64,000 nucleotides of DNA from Bedellia somnulentella. Lineage: Eukaryota > Arthropoda > Insecta > Lepidoptera > Bedelliidae. This document shows positions 19,513-30,353 of the stretch, piece by piece; within the stretch, counting starts at the first letter, position 1, and each line of letters starts with the position of its first letter. Location of the stretch: NCBI GenBank assembly GCA_963576735.1, contig OY755171.1, positions 19,566,182-19,630,181 on the forward strand, written 5' to 3'. Position numbers and translations under genes: made by a program. The notes under the pieces were generated by a model. That model made no database searches. It saw only the letters and a program-made list of their open reading frames with translations, and was not told the origin of the DNA.

Positions 19513-20626
19513 GAAAGGAACTTTGGCCTATTTTCTCAAAAGTGTTGTTCTGTTGGCGTCTAGTGAAATTTAGTTTTCTTATCTTGAGTCCCTCCTCGTC
19601 CAAATGTTCCATTAGCCATAAACCAGTACCTTTAAATGCATTCTTATTTGATAAAAGGTATTTTGTCATTCTTTTACTTAAAAGTTCTATTTTTAGAGGT
19701 CTTCGCCAGCCTCTCTTTCCTATTCTTTCATAATCTTCAATGTAGCCTTCCAAATTCACGCCAATGATATCATCAAAAATATTCACTATTCTTTCGTGTA
19801 CTTGCCAGTCAGTTTCATTTTGGTATTCGTTTAGACCGTACAGGACAATTGTTTTGCTGTAATCTTCTTGTGATTTTATTAAGTTAGTAGTAGGCAAAGT
19901 TTTGTTGGTCGACATTTCATCCTTCTGGCTTTTATCTTCTAATGTAGAGTTTGTTAAGTGATTTTGCGTAGATGTTAACTTACTATTAGTTTTGCGGATT
20001 TCATCTTTAATAAGTTTATTTTCCAGTTCCAATTGAGTAATTCTTTCGCACTGTTTGTCGGTTTTGGTTTGTAGAGTATAAAATTTGCTTTCTAAAGTAC
20101 TAAATCTCTCATTGATGGTATTTAACTCTTTTCTTAATGCGTTGATTGTTTCATATAATTTTTTGTCTCTGTCATTTTGATTTTGAGTGAGACTGTGTAT
20201 CATTAGCTTAAGCTCGCTAAATTCATTGAATATATTACGCTTTTTGTTCTCTATCGAGGGTGTCAGTATTATAGTTTCGCCGCCAGGTAAGGTATCTTCT
20301 ACAAATGAAAGATCATAGCTTTGATTTTGAATGATTTTGCGTCTTTGTGTTACATTTGCACAGTTTCTTTCCTCTTCCGTCTCCGAGTCGGATGGTAGTT
20401 GCCTAACAGGAGTATTTGTATTATCAATCTTAGGCTGTTTTGATATACACCTCGGGCATTTCCATTTGTCCTTATGTTCGCTTGTCATTGTGTTATAAAA
20501 TCTAACTTCGGGCACATTAACGCAATCAATGTGGAATTTGTGCGCACATTTTGAGCATGTAAGGAATCTCCTGTCTGTTATATTCTTTAAGCATGCCCCG
20601 CATAGCGTTTTGTTTTGTGGCTCCAT
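19502..20626 (-). CDS. LINE ORF1: PHD finger, coiled coil and RNA-binding-like domain
   Basis: 374 aa from a good ATG at 20626. Residues 9-60 carry the eight metal ligands of a PHD finger: C9, C12, C24, C27, H32, C35, C57 and C60. A long polar heptad-rich stretch (about 140-225) suggests a coiled coil for trimer or multimer formation. Residues 260-374 (KTIVLYGLNEYQNETDW onward) resemble the RRM/CTD portion of ORF1 proteins that binds element RNA. PHD-bearing ORF1 is known in CR1-group LINEs. Its last codons (AGT TCC TTT CGT GGA TAC TAG) overlap the start of the ORF2 frame. No breaks seen. Confidence 0.8.
   Translation of the reverse strand: MEPQNKTLCGACLKNITDRRFLTCSKCAHKFHIDCVNVPEVRFYNTMTSEHKDKWKCPRCISKQPKIDNTNTPVRQLPSDSETEEERNCANVTQRRKIIQNQSYDLSFVEDTLPGGETIILTPSIENKKRNIFNEFSELKLMIHSLTQNQNDRDKKLYETINALRKELNTINERFSTLESKFYTLQTKTDKQCERITQLELENKLIKDEIRKTNSKLTSTQNHLTNSTLEDKSQKDEMSTNKTLPTTNLIKSQEDYSKTIVLYGLNEYQNETDWQVHERIVNIFDDIIGVNLEGYIEDYERIGKRGWRRPLKIELLSKRMTKYLLSNKNAFKGTGLWLMEHLDEEGLKIRKLNFTRRQQNNTFEKIGQSSFRGY
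19510..19519 (-). promoter_or_regulatory. Candidate +1 ribosomal frameshift site
   Basis: In the ORF1 frame the minus strand reads TCC TTT CGT G. If the Phe tRNA slips from TTT to TTC, decoding continues GTG GAT ACT AGA, exactly the ORF2 frame. TCC TTT CGT is the core of the +1 shift site used by influenza A PA-X. No shift is proved here; stop-restart on the overlapping TAG is the alternative. Confidence 0.5.
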
Positions 20627-21592
20627 CTGTGCTATTATGTTTACACTATTTTCTTCGATCTTCTTTCTTTAATCTTCGAACAAATATTTGTAAAAGTTCT
20701 TTGTTTGGTTACTAGGTGGCGCTAAGATTGTCAATTTTGCGGTAGATTTAAATATTTTTAATGATGTGAATTTAATAAAAATATTTAAATTGTTTGATGA
20801 TTCGGCACACTAATAACACACTTCTCAAGGAGTTTGACTTAGTCATAGATTCTTTTGATTCCTTAGAGTCACAGTTGTTCCAAGTGTCACTTATTTTGTT
20901 AAAGTAATGGTGAGTCGGTGGTAATTTCCGTTACACTTATAATTTTCAAGATTTTGTTTCACTGCGTTATTATTTCACTTTGTCTTCACTTCCACTTATA
21001 AATTATAGAATTTATTGAAATAACACACATTTAAGCGTAACAAGACTTATAATTTATCTTATTTTTGAAAATTTATATGAACAGTCGATATTGATGACGT
21101 CTCGGCCGCTCTCTCTCTCTCCAATCTAATCTAATCTATTCTTTCGTTATTCGTTCAAAATAATTGTATATTACATAAACACAATAAACTATTAAGGTGC
21201 CGTTAGTTCAGCGAACAGAGTTTTTGAAACATTATAATGCGTATGTTTATAAAATTATGGTTTTGAAAAAAATACATCAAAATCTTGAGGCTTTTCTGCT
21301 GTGAAATTGGTGATTCGAAACGTGAGTAATAAATTTTCGCTCGATAAAAAAAAAACTCACCAACATACCTCTAATTACACTCTTTAAAATGGTTTTATAT
21401 TTTATTTATTTTACCTACTTACACATAACTTGCATCATAATTTGAGCATTTGTATTTCTAATAATAATTGGCGATTAGTTTTCTTTTTTAATAAATTCAA
21501 TAAAACAAATATTTTAAAAACATCGATATTCGCGGTCCTACTCGTGCCCTAGCGCCGCCCGCCGCCCGCTCAGAGCTCGGTGAGCTGCTTTA

Positions 21593-22975
21593 AAGAGCTT
21601 ATTCCATTACACTTTGTCGTTGCTGAATTCAGAAGTCCTTCGTAGTTACTGCCGCAGACGCTTGTTATTCCACTTCACAATTTTCAGTTTCTGAATCATT
21701 CGCGAGCGCGCGAGGATTGCGGGCGGTCGTACGAAATTGTTCCCGCCTTTTTTTTAAAACGCTCTCTATCGGACTCTCTTATGATCTATCCCACTCTCAT
21801 TCAATAAACGACGACACATTGCGTCTATATATCTCTTTCGCTACTATACTTACATATATCCTATTCATGTACACAACCTTTTCCAAATATTTTTACGTCA
21901 TATTTCACACAAAATATTAAATAAGCGGGAACTCCTATATGACATAAAAAGAAAAGCATATTTATTAAAAAGTTTGCCGGGGTCGTACGAAGTGGCGATC
22001 GATAGTTTCAGCCTACCCCAATGAGAAATAATGACGTGAGTATTTGTATGTGATTAAACGTATTTGCTTACCCCAATGGGAAATAATGGCGTGAGTATAT
22101 GTGTGCATGTATGTAATTATACGCCTGTGCCTACCCCCACGGGAATTGATGGCGTGAGTATATCTATGCATATTTGAAACAATACGTATCTGCCTACCCC
22201 AAAAGGAAATAATGGCGGAAGTATAAGTGTGTATGTATCTAATTAAACGTATCTGCCTACTCCGATTGGAAGTAATGGCATGAATATTTATAACATAATA
22301 TAATTTGCATGTATGTGATAAAACGTATTTGCAATACAAAACAATACGCATCTGCGTACCTCAAAAAGAAATCATGGCGGTAGTTTAAGTGTGTATGTAT
22401 GTAATTAAAATCATCTGCTTACCACAATCGGAAGTAATAGCGTGAGTATATGTGTGTTTGTATGTAATTAAACGTATCTGCCTACTCCGATGGGAAGTAA
22501 TGACGTGAATATTTATAATATAATATAATTTGCATGTATGTGATAAAACGTATTTACCTACCCCAATCGGAAATAATAGCGTGAGTATATGTATGTATGT
22601 ATGAATATAATTATACATATCTGCCTACCCCTATGGAACTCCTACCTACCTAACTACCCCTGGAATTAATGGCGTGAGCATTTGTATATCAGCTATAAAA
22701 CTTTTATTATCTTTTTTTTGTTTACGTAATTTGCAATCATAGGCATGTAAAATTTTGGCACGTCCTCTCGCAGTGGCGATGGCGAGCGCGAGGCGACTGA
22801 AGCGTCTGAACGTTATTCCACCTTCCTGAGACGGAGCTACTAAAAATTTAGTGAGCTAGGAGCCAAAATTTGTCTACTTTTCAGAAGCCTAGCGTTCTGA
22901 ACGTTATTCCACTAGTCTGAATTCAGATTCTGTGGCTCTCAGACGTCTGAATTCAGACAAATGGAATAAGCTCTT
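21593..22975. mobile_element. TA-flanked inverted-repeat DNA element with internal minisatellite
   Basis: Perfect 16-bp terminal inverted repeats: AAGAGCTTATTCCATT at 21593-21608 and its inverse at 22960-22975. Both ends are flanked by TA (21591-21592, 22976-22977), as for Tc1/mariner-type integration. Inner GTTATTCCAC and GCGAGCGCGMGG motifs are also inverted. No transposase. Confidence 0.75.
21975..22690 (-). repeat. Minisatellite of about 60-65 bp built from a LINE tail
   Basis: Roughly ten degenerate units on the theme ACGTATCTGCCTACCCC, GGGAAATAATGGCGTGAG, then a TATGT-rich end. The first unit (about 21980-22050) still includes GTCGTACGAAGTGGCGATCGATAG, the ORF end of the LINE seen at 32810-32929, so the array grew from one 5'-truncated LINE insertion. 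Open stretches on the minus strand are by-products. Confidence 0.75.
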
Positions 22976-23169
22976 TAGGGATGGACCTATGTCGTGCGCG
23001 CTTTGTGTTACAGATCTTATTAAGCGGTTATTACATTACGCAATATTCAGACAGTCTTAGTAAGACTGTCTTAAAGTCTAACTAGACAAGCTCGCTATTA
23101 GACTGTGCTGAATACCGCATGTTAACTCATTTTCAAAGCGTACGTAGCCAGTGGCGGTTGTCATAACCG

Positions 23170-23290
23170 CTTAAGTACGAAGTGTTTGATTGGAATAATC
23201 TTTATGAATTTTCTGCCATAAATATGGCATGTCTCGGTACAAATCGAGAACATTAAAAAGCACTTCTTTTTCCTTTGAACAAGCCATTGT
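23170..23290 (-). pseudogene. MADF-like N-terminal exon, left arm
   Basis: Minus-strand ATG at about 23288 opens MACSKEKEVLFNVLDLYRDM, then PYLWQKIHKDYSNQ, and ends TLRT-stop in the terminal-repeat-like sequence TTAAGCGGTTATGAC. The spacing of LDLYRxxPxLW and KDYxN is that of the start of a MADF DNA-binding domain, as found in the accessory protein of Harbinger-group transposons. Only the first third of the domain is present. Confidence 0.55.
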
Positions 23291-23680
23291 ACACGCCCCG
23301 CCACAGCAAAACACATGTCACGCACGCCTTCGCTCTGCGGCTGCCGCGCGATGAATGAACAGTCTAGCGTGCTAAATCATATTACACTACGCGGTATTCA
23401 GCAAGCAAGCAAGTAAGCACGGCCGAACCCATTCGGTCGCTCTAATTAGACAGGCTAACTTGCTAAAGCGGTTATTACATTACGCAATATTCAGACAGTC
23501 TAACTTAGATTGAGCATGGTGTAATAAGAGTTAGCAAGTTAGCCTGTCTAATTAGAGCGACCGAATGGGTTCGGCCGTGCTTACTTGCTTGCTTGCTGAA
23601 TACCGCCGTTCATTCATCGCGCGGCAGCCGCAGAGCGAAGGCGTGCGTGACATGTGTTTTGCTGTGGCGGGGCGTGTACA

Positions 23681-23799
23681 ATGGCTTGTTCAAAGGAAAA
23701 AGAAGTGCTTTTTAATGTTCTCGATTTGTATCGAGACATGCCATATTTATGGCAGAAAATTCATAAAGATTATTCCAATCAAACACTTCGTACTTAAGC
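23681..23799 (+). pseudogene. MADF-like N-terminal exon, right arm
   Basis: Mirror copy of the left-arm exon on the plus strand (ATG at about 23681, stop in CTTAAGCGGTTATG). The two copies differ at only a few bases (GTACCGAG versus GTATCGAG), so the palindrome is recent or kept uniform by conversion. They face away from the centre. Confidence 0.55.
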
Positions 23800-24275
23800 G
23801 GTTATGACAACCGCCACTGGCTACGTACGCTTTGAAAATGAGTTAGCATGCGGTATTCAGCACAGTCTAATAGCGAGCTTGTCTAGTTAGACTTTAAGAC
23901 AGTCTTACTAAGACTGTCTGAATATTGCGTAATGTAATAACCGCTTAACTCTTATTACACCATGCTCAATCTAAGTTAGACTGTCTGAATATTGCGTAAT
24001 GTAATAACCGCTTTACAATTTACGCGAGTGCGGCGCCGTTAGTGTGCGAGTGACCTATCTGTATACGATGCGCGTCAATGTAGGCGTGAGAGTGACCGTG
24101 CGTACGGTTAGCATTAGCAAATATAAAATAATTCATTCAATTCATAGATTGCACTCATTTTTATATTTTATTGTTTAATTTATTAGGAATGGGAAAAAGA
24201 ACAAAACCGTTATAGTAACTTCTAATTTCAATTGATAATATTAAATAGTTACAGGTGTAAACTGAAAATTATATA

Positions 24276-24510
24276 CATTCACATACTCACGGCTATAAAT
24301 CCCTTAACGGGATAGCCAGAGCTTTGGAATGAGAAATTCCTCAGCCACTTTTGGAAGTTGATTTGGGAAAACATGGTAATAATATATTATTTCGGTGACG
24401 GTTCTCCAACTACATCGCCTAAAAATCACTTAAAAAGCCCCTATACCTTTAGTCGCCTCTTACGATCACGGGTAGAAATGGGGTAGTGTTATTCTAAGCC
24501 GACACGACAC
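24276..24510 (-). mobile_element. Family T repeat
   Basis: Minus-oriented, near full length: ACATACTCACGGCTATAAAT, GAGAAATTCCTCAGCCAC, GACGGTTCTCCAACTACATCGCC, ending GGGGTAGTGTTATTCTAAGCCGACAC. Confidence 0.85.
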
Positions 24511-25884
24511 GGCAAAAGTTATGAAATTATCACTGTAATAATTTTGTATAAACTGACAGGGGTAGACAAATCTATCGTATCATTACATTTTATATTGTAA
24601 TCGGCCATGGTAGAAACTATTTTTGAAATTGATAACCTAGGGTACAGTTTTCGTCACCCTGACTGTTATAGACACTCGTAAATATTTTAGAAATAAAATG
24701 TAAATAGTCATAAACAAATGTCCGAACCCATACCATAGAAAATATTTGCGAGTGGCTAAAACTGTCGAGTTGACAATAACTGTATTGCTTACCCTACTGT
24801 ATGTTTTTAAAACGCGCGCCCTGCGTCGCGTTGTCGGGGAGACGGCGGCCTCTCGACCGGCGCGCAGGCGCTTCCCCGTAGGCTTGGGTAGATCCAGCTC
24901 CGCGAGGGGATTCGAATCACCAGGTTCAGGCTCAGTTCCGGTACTGAATCCTCTTAACCGGGCCGGACCGCTTATCGAATCCGGCTCGGTTAAGAAATTC
25001 GGAACTGAATCAAACAACCAAAAAATACCACGCTTACTTCGCGGAACGTAACGATTGCTGTTAACATACATGTAAAAATCAATTAACTCATGTATAATGA
25101 TTCTGTTTGTGTACAGGCTAGGTTCGCTAACATACAAATATCCATATGTAAAAAAAAAAATTACATTTAGAAACATCTTATAACAATATCTACACATAAA
25201 TATATGCAAATCAGAAAGTGACACAACATAAAACACTATCATATTTATAATATCACTATAAACACCATTATTTATGAAAAGATTGATAAATCTATTAAAC
25301 GAAATTGGCAAACAAAGAACAAAAAAGGACAACTCTCTTTTCGTCTCTGTCTCCCGAGTTCAAATTGTATTACATTCTTGTCTCGCTCTCACATTCAGCA
25401 AGCAAAGCAAATGTAACGGTAATAATCGAACCGATCCTGAACCTGATGCCTGAGCCTGTTGTTCGAAAACAATAAAACCGAGCCGGTGCGGAGCGGCCCG
25501 GTTAAGCGAACCTGCACCTGATAAGAAAGAGTGGGGCCGGTTAGGCCAATCAGGCTCACGCAGGGATTCGAATCATTTGAATCCACCGAGCCGGACCTAC
25601 ACACGGCTATTCCCCGCGACCGCGGGGGCCGCACCCCCTGAGATGTTATTTTTCGCTGAACCAACGGCGCCTTAAACTATTCATTCGTTGTAAAAAGTAA
25701 AATGAATTATTTAGTTCGTGTATCAAGAAACATGTATCACTGCGAAATAATTATGAAAATCCTTAAACATAGAATGCTGTGTTTAACTCTCTTTCAAATT
25801 TAAACAAAGGCTAAAATAAGTAACTACAGCTGAATGGTGAACACTTAAAGAACTCAAAAACACAACTAAAAACATGCGTGTACG
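24511..25884. other. No gene; GC-rich inverted motifs in an AT-rich spacer
   Basis: 24830-25050 and 25420-25650 are unusually GC-rich and share motifs in inverse orientation (TTAACCGGGCCG and CGGCCCGGTTAA; CCGGCTCGGTT and AACCGAGCCGG; GGATTCGAATCA in both). Open frames over the region look non-coding. Possibly the arms of a decayed DNA element. Confidence 0.45.
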
Positions 25885-26010
25885 CTGAATATCCCCGGGA
25901 GAGGTACTCATATTTGTCACCTAGTGTTCAGAGAACCCACGTTTTTGCTTAGATAGTATACTCATTTGATAGGGGCAGGCATTTCGCCGTTTTCTTTCGA
26001 ATATAACCGC
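25885..26010 (-). mobile_element. SINE-1 fragment, diverged
   Basis: GCTGAATATCCCCGG, AGAGGTACTCATA, the CACCTAGTGTTCAGAG block and TAGGGGCAGGC follow SINE-1 order, with deletions. Confidence 0.7.
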
Positions 26011-27205
26011 TTAACTTGACTCTATGACCCCATGATTTGATTTTTTTTGTATTCGTCTTTAATTGTGTAAATTTTACAGAAACGTTAAAATTGATAATAA
26101 CCAAATTAATTATTTAAAGAGCACAATATTCTGTCAAAAAATATCGCGGTTAACAGTGGGTAAAAGTGTATTAAGTAAAATTAAATACAAAATTACATAA
26201 ACTCACCACAATTTTTTTATATATATATATTTATTATATATTAAATGAAAAAAAGTTTATATAATATTTTTACCAATGCAAAAATTTGGGATGGGTATTA
26301 ACATTAAATAGTAATGAAAGAATGACAGTAATCGATTACCGATTGATGAATCGATGCTAGAAGATCCAATATATCAGAATCGCAGTGAATAAAATGTACA
26401 ACACTGTAAACTATTGTATATTTAACAAAAATAATAATATGTATAATTATTTTTGTTAAACACAATTTGTTTTGTAATACACAAAACAATTTTATTATGT
26501 TTTAAGGCCAGAAATGGTTAGTGAGTACCACACACACACTCACAAACTTTCGCATTTATAATATTAGTAGGAAGTATGATAGGTACCTAGGATGTAGAAG
26601 TAGTGGATTGAACGTTACAGACGTACTTAACATTTTTTTATTTATTTTTTTTTTGCTCACAAAATACGTAAGGCCATTTTATTTTATTTAATGTTTTTTG
26701 CAAAATGTAGATGTTTGAGCAGACATACTCAACCTTTTTTATTTATTTGTATTTTTTACTAACCAAATACGTAAGGCCATTTATTACTATTAACTTATTT
26801 CAGATCGGAAAGAGACAAATATGGCGATGATGCATTGGTTATGTTCAAGTAAAAAGAGTAGGTGATGTATGTACGGTTAAATGTAGAATCACGCCAGAAC
26901 ATCGCGTTTTCTCATTTTAACGTCCTTTGGAACTATAAAAAACAACTTATCCGGCGAATTGGTAGTTGTATTTTTACATTTAGGCACAACACATAATTTT
27001 CTGGTATTTGGATTGGACATTTTTAAAAGTATTTAATTTTAAAAGGCATGGGCGCGCGATCGCTAGCAGACAGAGAGAGCCAGATTGAGCGTGTTGTGGT
27101 GTGACATCACACCGTCACCGGGCGTCTACAACTTGTTTTACTTCTAAATCGGAATCTAATTTTTTTACTAGTATTTTTTATTTTTGACAGAGAATATACA
27201 GACAT
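26011..27205. other. No gene seen; AT-rich, one TA tract
   Basis: A short (TA)n run lies at about 26218-26240. CTTTCGCATTTATAATATTAGTAGGA at 26548-26573 is the end motif of a dispersed insect repeat, seen also near 37085 and 39757. Two direct pieces, GCTCACAAAATACGTAAGGCC and CTAACCAAATACGTAAGGCC (about 26656 and 26758), form a small local duplication. Confidence 0.45.
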
Positions 27206-27452
27206 ACATACATATACTCACGGCTGTAAATCCCTAGAAGGGGTAGCCAGAGCTAAGGAATTAGAAATTCCTCAGCCACTTTTGGAAATGATAGTGGGGA
27301 AAAGGTGGTAAAAATAAAGGTTAATGGTGATGGGTCTCCAACCGCATCGCCCAAAAATCCCTTAAAAGCCCCAATACCGTTAGTCGCCTCTTACGTACAC
27401 CCACCGGAAGAAATGGGGTGGTGCTATTCTAAGCCGACACTACACAGAATTT
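27206..27452 (-). mobile_element. Family T repeat
   Basis: Minus-oriented full copy, from the CATACATACATATACTCACGG tail to a CTATTCTAAGCCGACACTACAC head. Confidence 0.9.
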
Positions 27453-27599
27453 GGTGACAGAGAATATGAAGTGCTAATAATCAAAATTAGTTCACATTCT
27501 TTATTACAGCCAATGCTCCTGTGTGTATTGTATTTGAACGGGTAATTTCCGCAAGTCGACGTCTTCTGTGCGCCTGTTTTGCGTGATGAAGGGATGGCA

Positions 27600-28607
27600 C
27601 TACTCCAGCCATCCTAGCTCACTAAGGAAGTTCAGGATCCCCCTAATGTCCTTGAACACCTCAGGGAGCGACCTGGCGTCACCCAGGTGTGTTACCCTGT
27701 AATCCGATACATCTGTACACTCGAGGAGCACGTGCGCAGCTGTTTCCTCCTTTTCCATGCATGCTCTGCACAGTGGGCTATCTGTAACACCCAAAGTAAA
27801 CAAGTGTTTGTTAAAAAGGCCATGCCCCGTGAGGGTGGCTGTGATCCAACTAATTTGCTTTTTGTTAAGTTTAAATAGTTTGTTAGTAAGTTGCTTGTTG
27901 AACCTGGGTAAAGCTGTTTTGGCTTGATTGCAGTCGCTCTCCGAGGACCAACATGCGTCCCACTACCTCGTATAGCCTTACGGACGATAGTTTTTAACTG
28001 GTCGTTTGGTAGAGGCAGGCATGGTTCTGGGCCTGTGAACGGGGTATCTGATCCTCTTCTGGCTAATTCGTCTGCTGCATCATTGCCGCGTGATCCGCTG
28101 TGTCCTTTGATCCATTGTATGGTAGTTTCATTGGTTTGCCCTATCGCCGTTAGGGCTTTGTGACATTCATATATGAGCCCTGATTTGCACTTGTAGCTCA
28201 TTAGGGCTTGTAGGACTGATTTGCTGTCCGAGAGAATACGAATTGGAAGTTCTCTGATTTTTCTCGCTGTTACTGCTTGGGCGGCGAGTATGATTGCGAA
28301 GCATTCTGCCTGAAATATCGAATTCCAGGTGCCCATTGGTCTAGCTATTTTTATCTGCAAGTCTTCGGAGTGCTCCTGTGCCAGATTTAGTTTTAGAGCT
28401 ATCTGTAAATATCCTCACTTCCCTTTTATTGAGGCCTTCGTTCGGATTTTCTGTCAGTTGTATTTTGTACTTCTTGTCAAAGAGGTATAGTTTGGGAATC
28501 CTGTCGTTCACAGCTGATATTCTAGGTGCCTCTTTTACCATCCTGGTAAGGATTTCGGCGTGAGGGACTTTCTTGGATTTCCATAGTTTGTTTGCATTTA
28601 GTCTCAC
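27600..28607 (-). pseudogene. LINE RNase H domain and C-terminus
   Basis: Two overlapping frames. 28341-28607 carries VRIFTDSSKTKSGTGAL (first catalytic Asp). 27692-28360 carries AECFAIILAA (Glu), IRILSDSKSVLQAL (Asp) and HSGSRGNDAADELA (His/Asp), the full RNase H signature. 27600-27803, after another shift, ends with a C-x2-C, H-x4-E-C segment (LCRACMEKEETAAHVLLEC), usual at the tail of these elements. At least two frameshifts separate the pieces. Confidence 0.85.
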
Positions 28608-28610
28608 AGC

Positions 28611-30353
28611 TTAGGCAGTAGCTTCTTGCTTGATGAACAGGTGCAGTGGAGTTAAGTTTAGCATTATTTCAAGTGCGGCGGTGGGGGCGGTTCTCATACA
28701 TCCCGTAGCCGCTCTGCACACCAGTCTCTGAAAGCTTTGTAGTTTGCTTTGCACTGTACTTAGCTCTGTACGTTGCCACCAGGCAACAGCGCCGTAGCAG
28801 AGTATTGGTCGTATCACAGCTGTATACAACCATATGATTATTTTGAGGTTTAGACCCCATCGTTTTCCTATCATGCTTCTGCATTGCCAGAATGCTATGC
28901 TGGCCTTCTTGAGTTTGCTCTCAATGTGGCAGCTCCAGTTTAATTTGCTGTCAAGGATTTCTTCCAGGTATTTTACAGTCGGTGAGAGCGTCAGTTTATT
29001 GTTAAAAAGCGTAGGTAAGTTGTAATTGTCTAGTTTTCGCTTATTGGTAAACATTACAAGCTCGGTTTTGTCCGGATTCACTGTCAGCCCGTGCCTTATG
29101 CACCACCTCTCTACTATTCGTAAGGCTGATTGCGTTACGTCACAGACTATGCTTGCTTATTTACCAGTTATCAGAATAGTAATATCATCAGCATATCCTA
29201 TCGTGTAGAAGTGTCTACTGTTGAGTTCTGAGATAAGGTCGTTCGCCACCAGGTTCCAGAGCAGCGGAGAGAGTACGCCACGCTGCGGACAACCTTTCAC
29301 TACTTGAACCTTAGTCTGGTCTTCCGACACTATCACTCGGCTTTCAAGCATGTTTCCTATCCAGGTTGATAGCATTGGTGGGACTTGGTGCCTGTTTAAG
29401 GCTTCGTGAATGCTTTCAAAATTTGTTTTATCAAAGGCTCCTTCGATGTCTAGGAAGCTTTGCTAGACAGATGTTTTTATCTTTAATGGCTTCCTCTGCA
29501 ACACATGTTACTGCATGTAAGGCTGGTTCCGTGCCTTTACCAGCGCTGTAGGCGTGCTGGTTGGGATGGAGCGGTATCGTTTTGAAAGCGTTGTCTCGTA
29601 GTTTTCTATCACACAACCTTTCGAGTGTTTTCAGAAAGAAGGATGTGAGGCTTATTGGTCTGAAGGACTTTGGATTAGTATAATCAGTTTTTCCGTATTT
29701 GGGTATAAACTGCACTTTTACTTCTCGCCATCTACTGGGTATGTATCTAAAGGCTAAGCATGCTCGGAAAATTTCTGCAATCAAGTGTAGGATGGCTTCA
29801 ATTCCCCATTGCAGTAACCCTGGAAAGACTTTATCTATTCCAGTAGAGCAAGCACGAGCGCTATTTTTTCGACACGATAACGGTTAGAATGAGATGGCAG
29901 TATACGATAATAAGTAAGTGCGTAAGAGATGGCTGCTTTATCCCACGCGATAACTAGTTTAAACACGGCTCGTACTAGCCGGGCTGGGGCTTTAAACGTT
30001 TGGAAGCTGGTGATAGCCCACTTGACTTTGTCATAAGTCACTATCTCTTTCGCGAGTTTCCAATCAGACTCTGTTGGATTTACTGTTAAGTGTCTCCAGT
30101 CGTTCCTAGATGTGATTGCACTGTCCGGGAAATGAGTGTCAATATGAATCAGCCTCGGTGGGATTCTTCGAGTGAACTAGTGTAGGTGTTATCCGGTTTT
30201 TTTAAAGATCCTATTCCATTATTTGGTTGATTAGAAAGTATCTTTCTTACCCGGTTAGCTTGCTGGAGGCTTTCAATGTTTTCACTGTATTTCCTCCACG
30301 TAGACGATTTTCTGAAGCGAATGCGTTTCTTGTATTCAGATTTTGCTGTTTTA
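28611..30353 (-). pseudogene. LINE reverse transcriptase, broken
   Basis: RT pieces in order: ANRVRKILSNQPNN (near 30260), then after gaps IPSRWREVKVQFIPKYGKTD and KSFRPISLTSFFLKTLER (29431-29784), VVKGCPQRGVLSPLLWNLVAND and catalytic YADD (29157-29375), and the post-RT segment MNPDKTELVMF to LKLNWSCHI-like (28611-29081). Frames are displaced between pieces. The region at 29835-30041 reads straight through the 126-bp inserted element. Confidence 0.85.
29851..29976. mobile_element. Short inverted-repeat element inside the LINE ORF
   Basis: Same family as 14852-14976, opposite orientation, with near-inverse ends (AGCACGAGC and GCTCGTACT). Its 126-bp length is a multiple of three, and the LINE reading continues across it without a stop. 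Confidence 0.75.

Larger units (their letters stand above)
16251..21170 (-). mobile_element. Nearly complete CR1/Jockey-like LINE
   Basis: Two long overlapping ORFs, a roughly 360-bp 3' UTR ending in (AAATG)n, and a 5' region of about 540 bp upstream of ORF1. The 5' limit is uncertain: I place it near the CT-rich tract at 21110-21150 because no target duplication was found. Both ORFs are unbroken, so the copy is young. Confidence 0.8.
23023..24012. mobile_element. Harbinger-type element with interlocked palindromes and two MADF exons
   Basis: Ends AGCGGTTATTACATTACGC and its inverse lie inside TTA duplications (23020-23022, 24013-24015), the 3-bp target of PIF/Harbinger elements. Internally, 23023-23466 is inverted as 23535-23945, and 23467-23533 is inverted as 23946-24012. 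Each long arm carries an outward-reading copy of the same short exon (see the two CDS entries). No transposase. Confidence 0.75.

Noticed and set aside
22013..22618. Two minus-strand open frames rich in YTHAI motifs
   Set aside because: They are translations of the LINE-tail minisatellite.
24637..25332. Long minus-strand open frame (about 230 codons)
   Set aside because: It crosses AT-rich and GC-rich blocks with abrupt composition change, has no domain, and overlaps inverted motifs.
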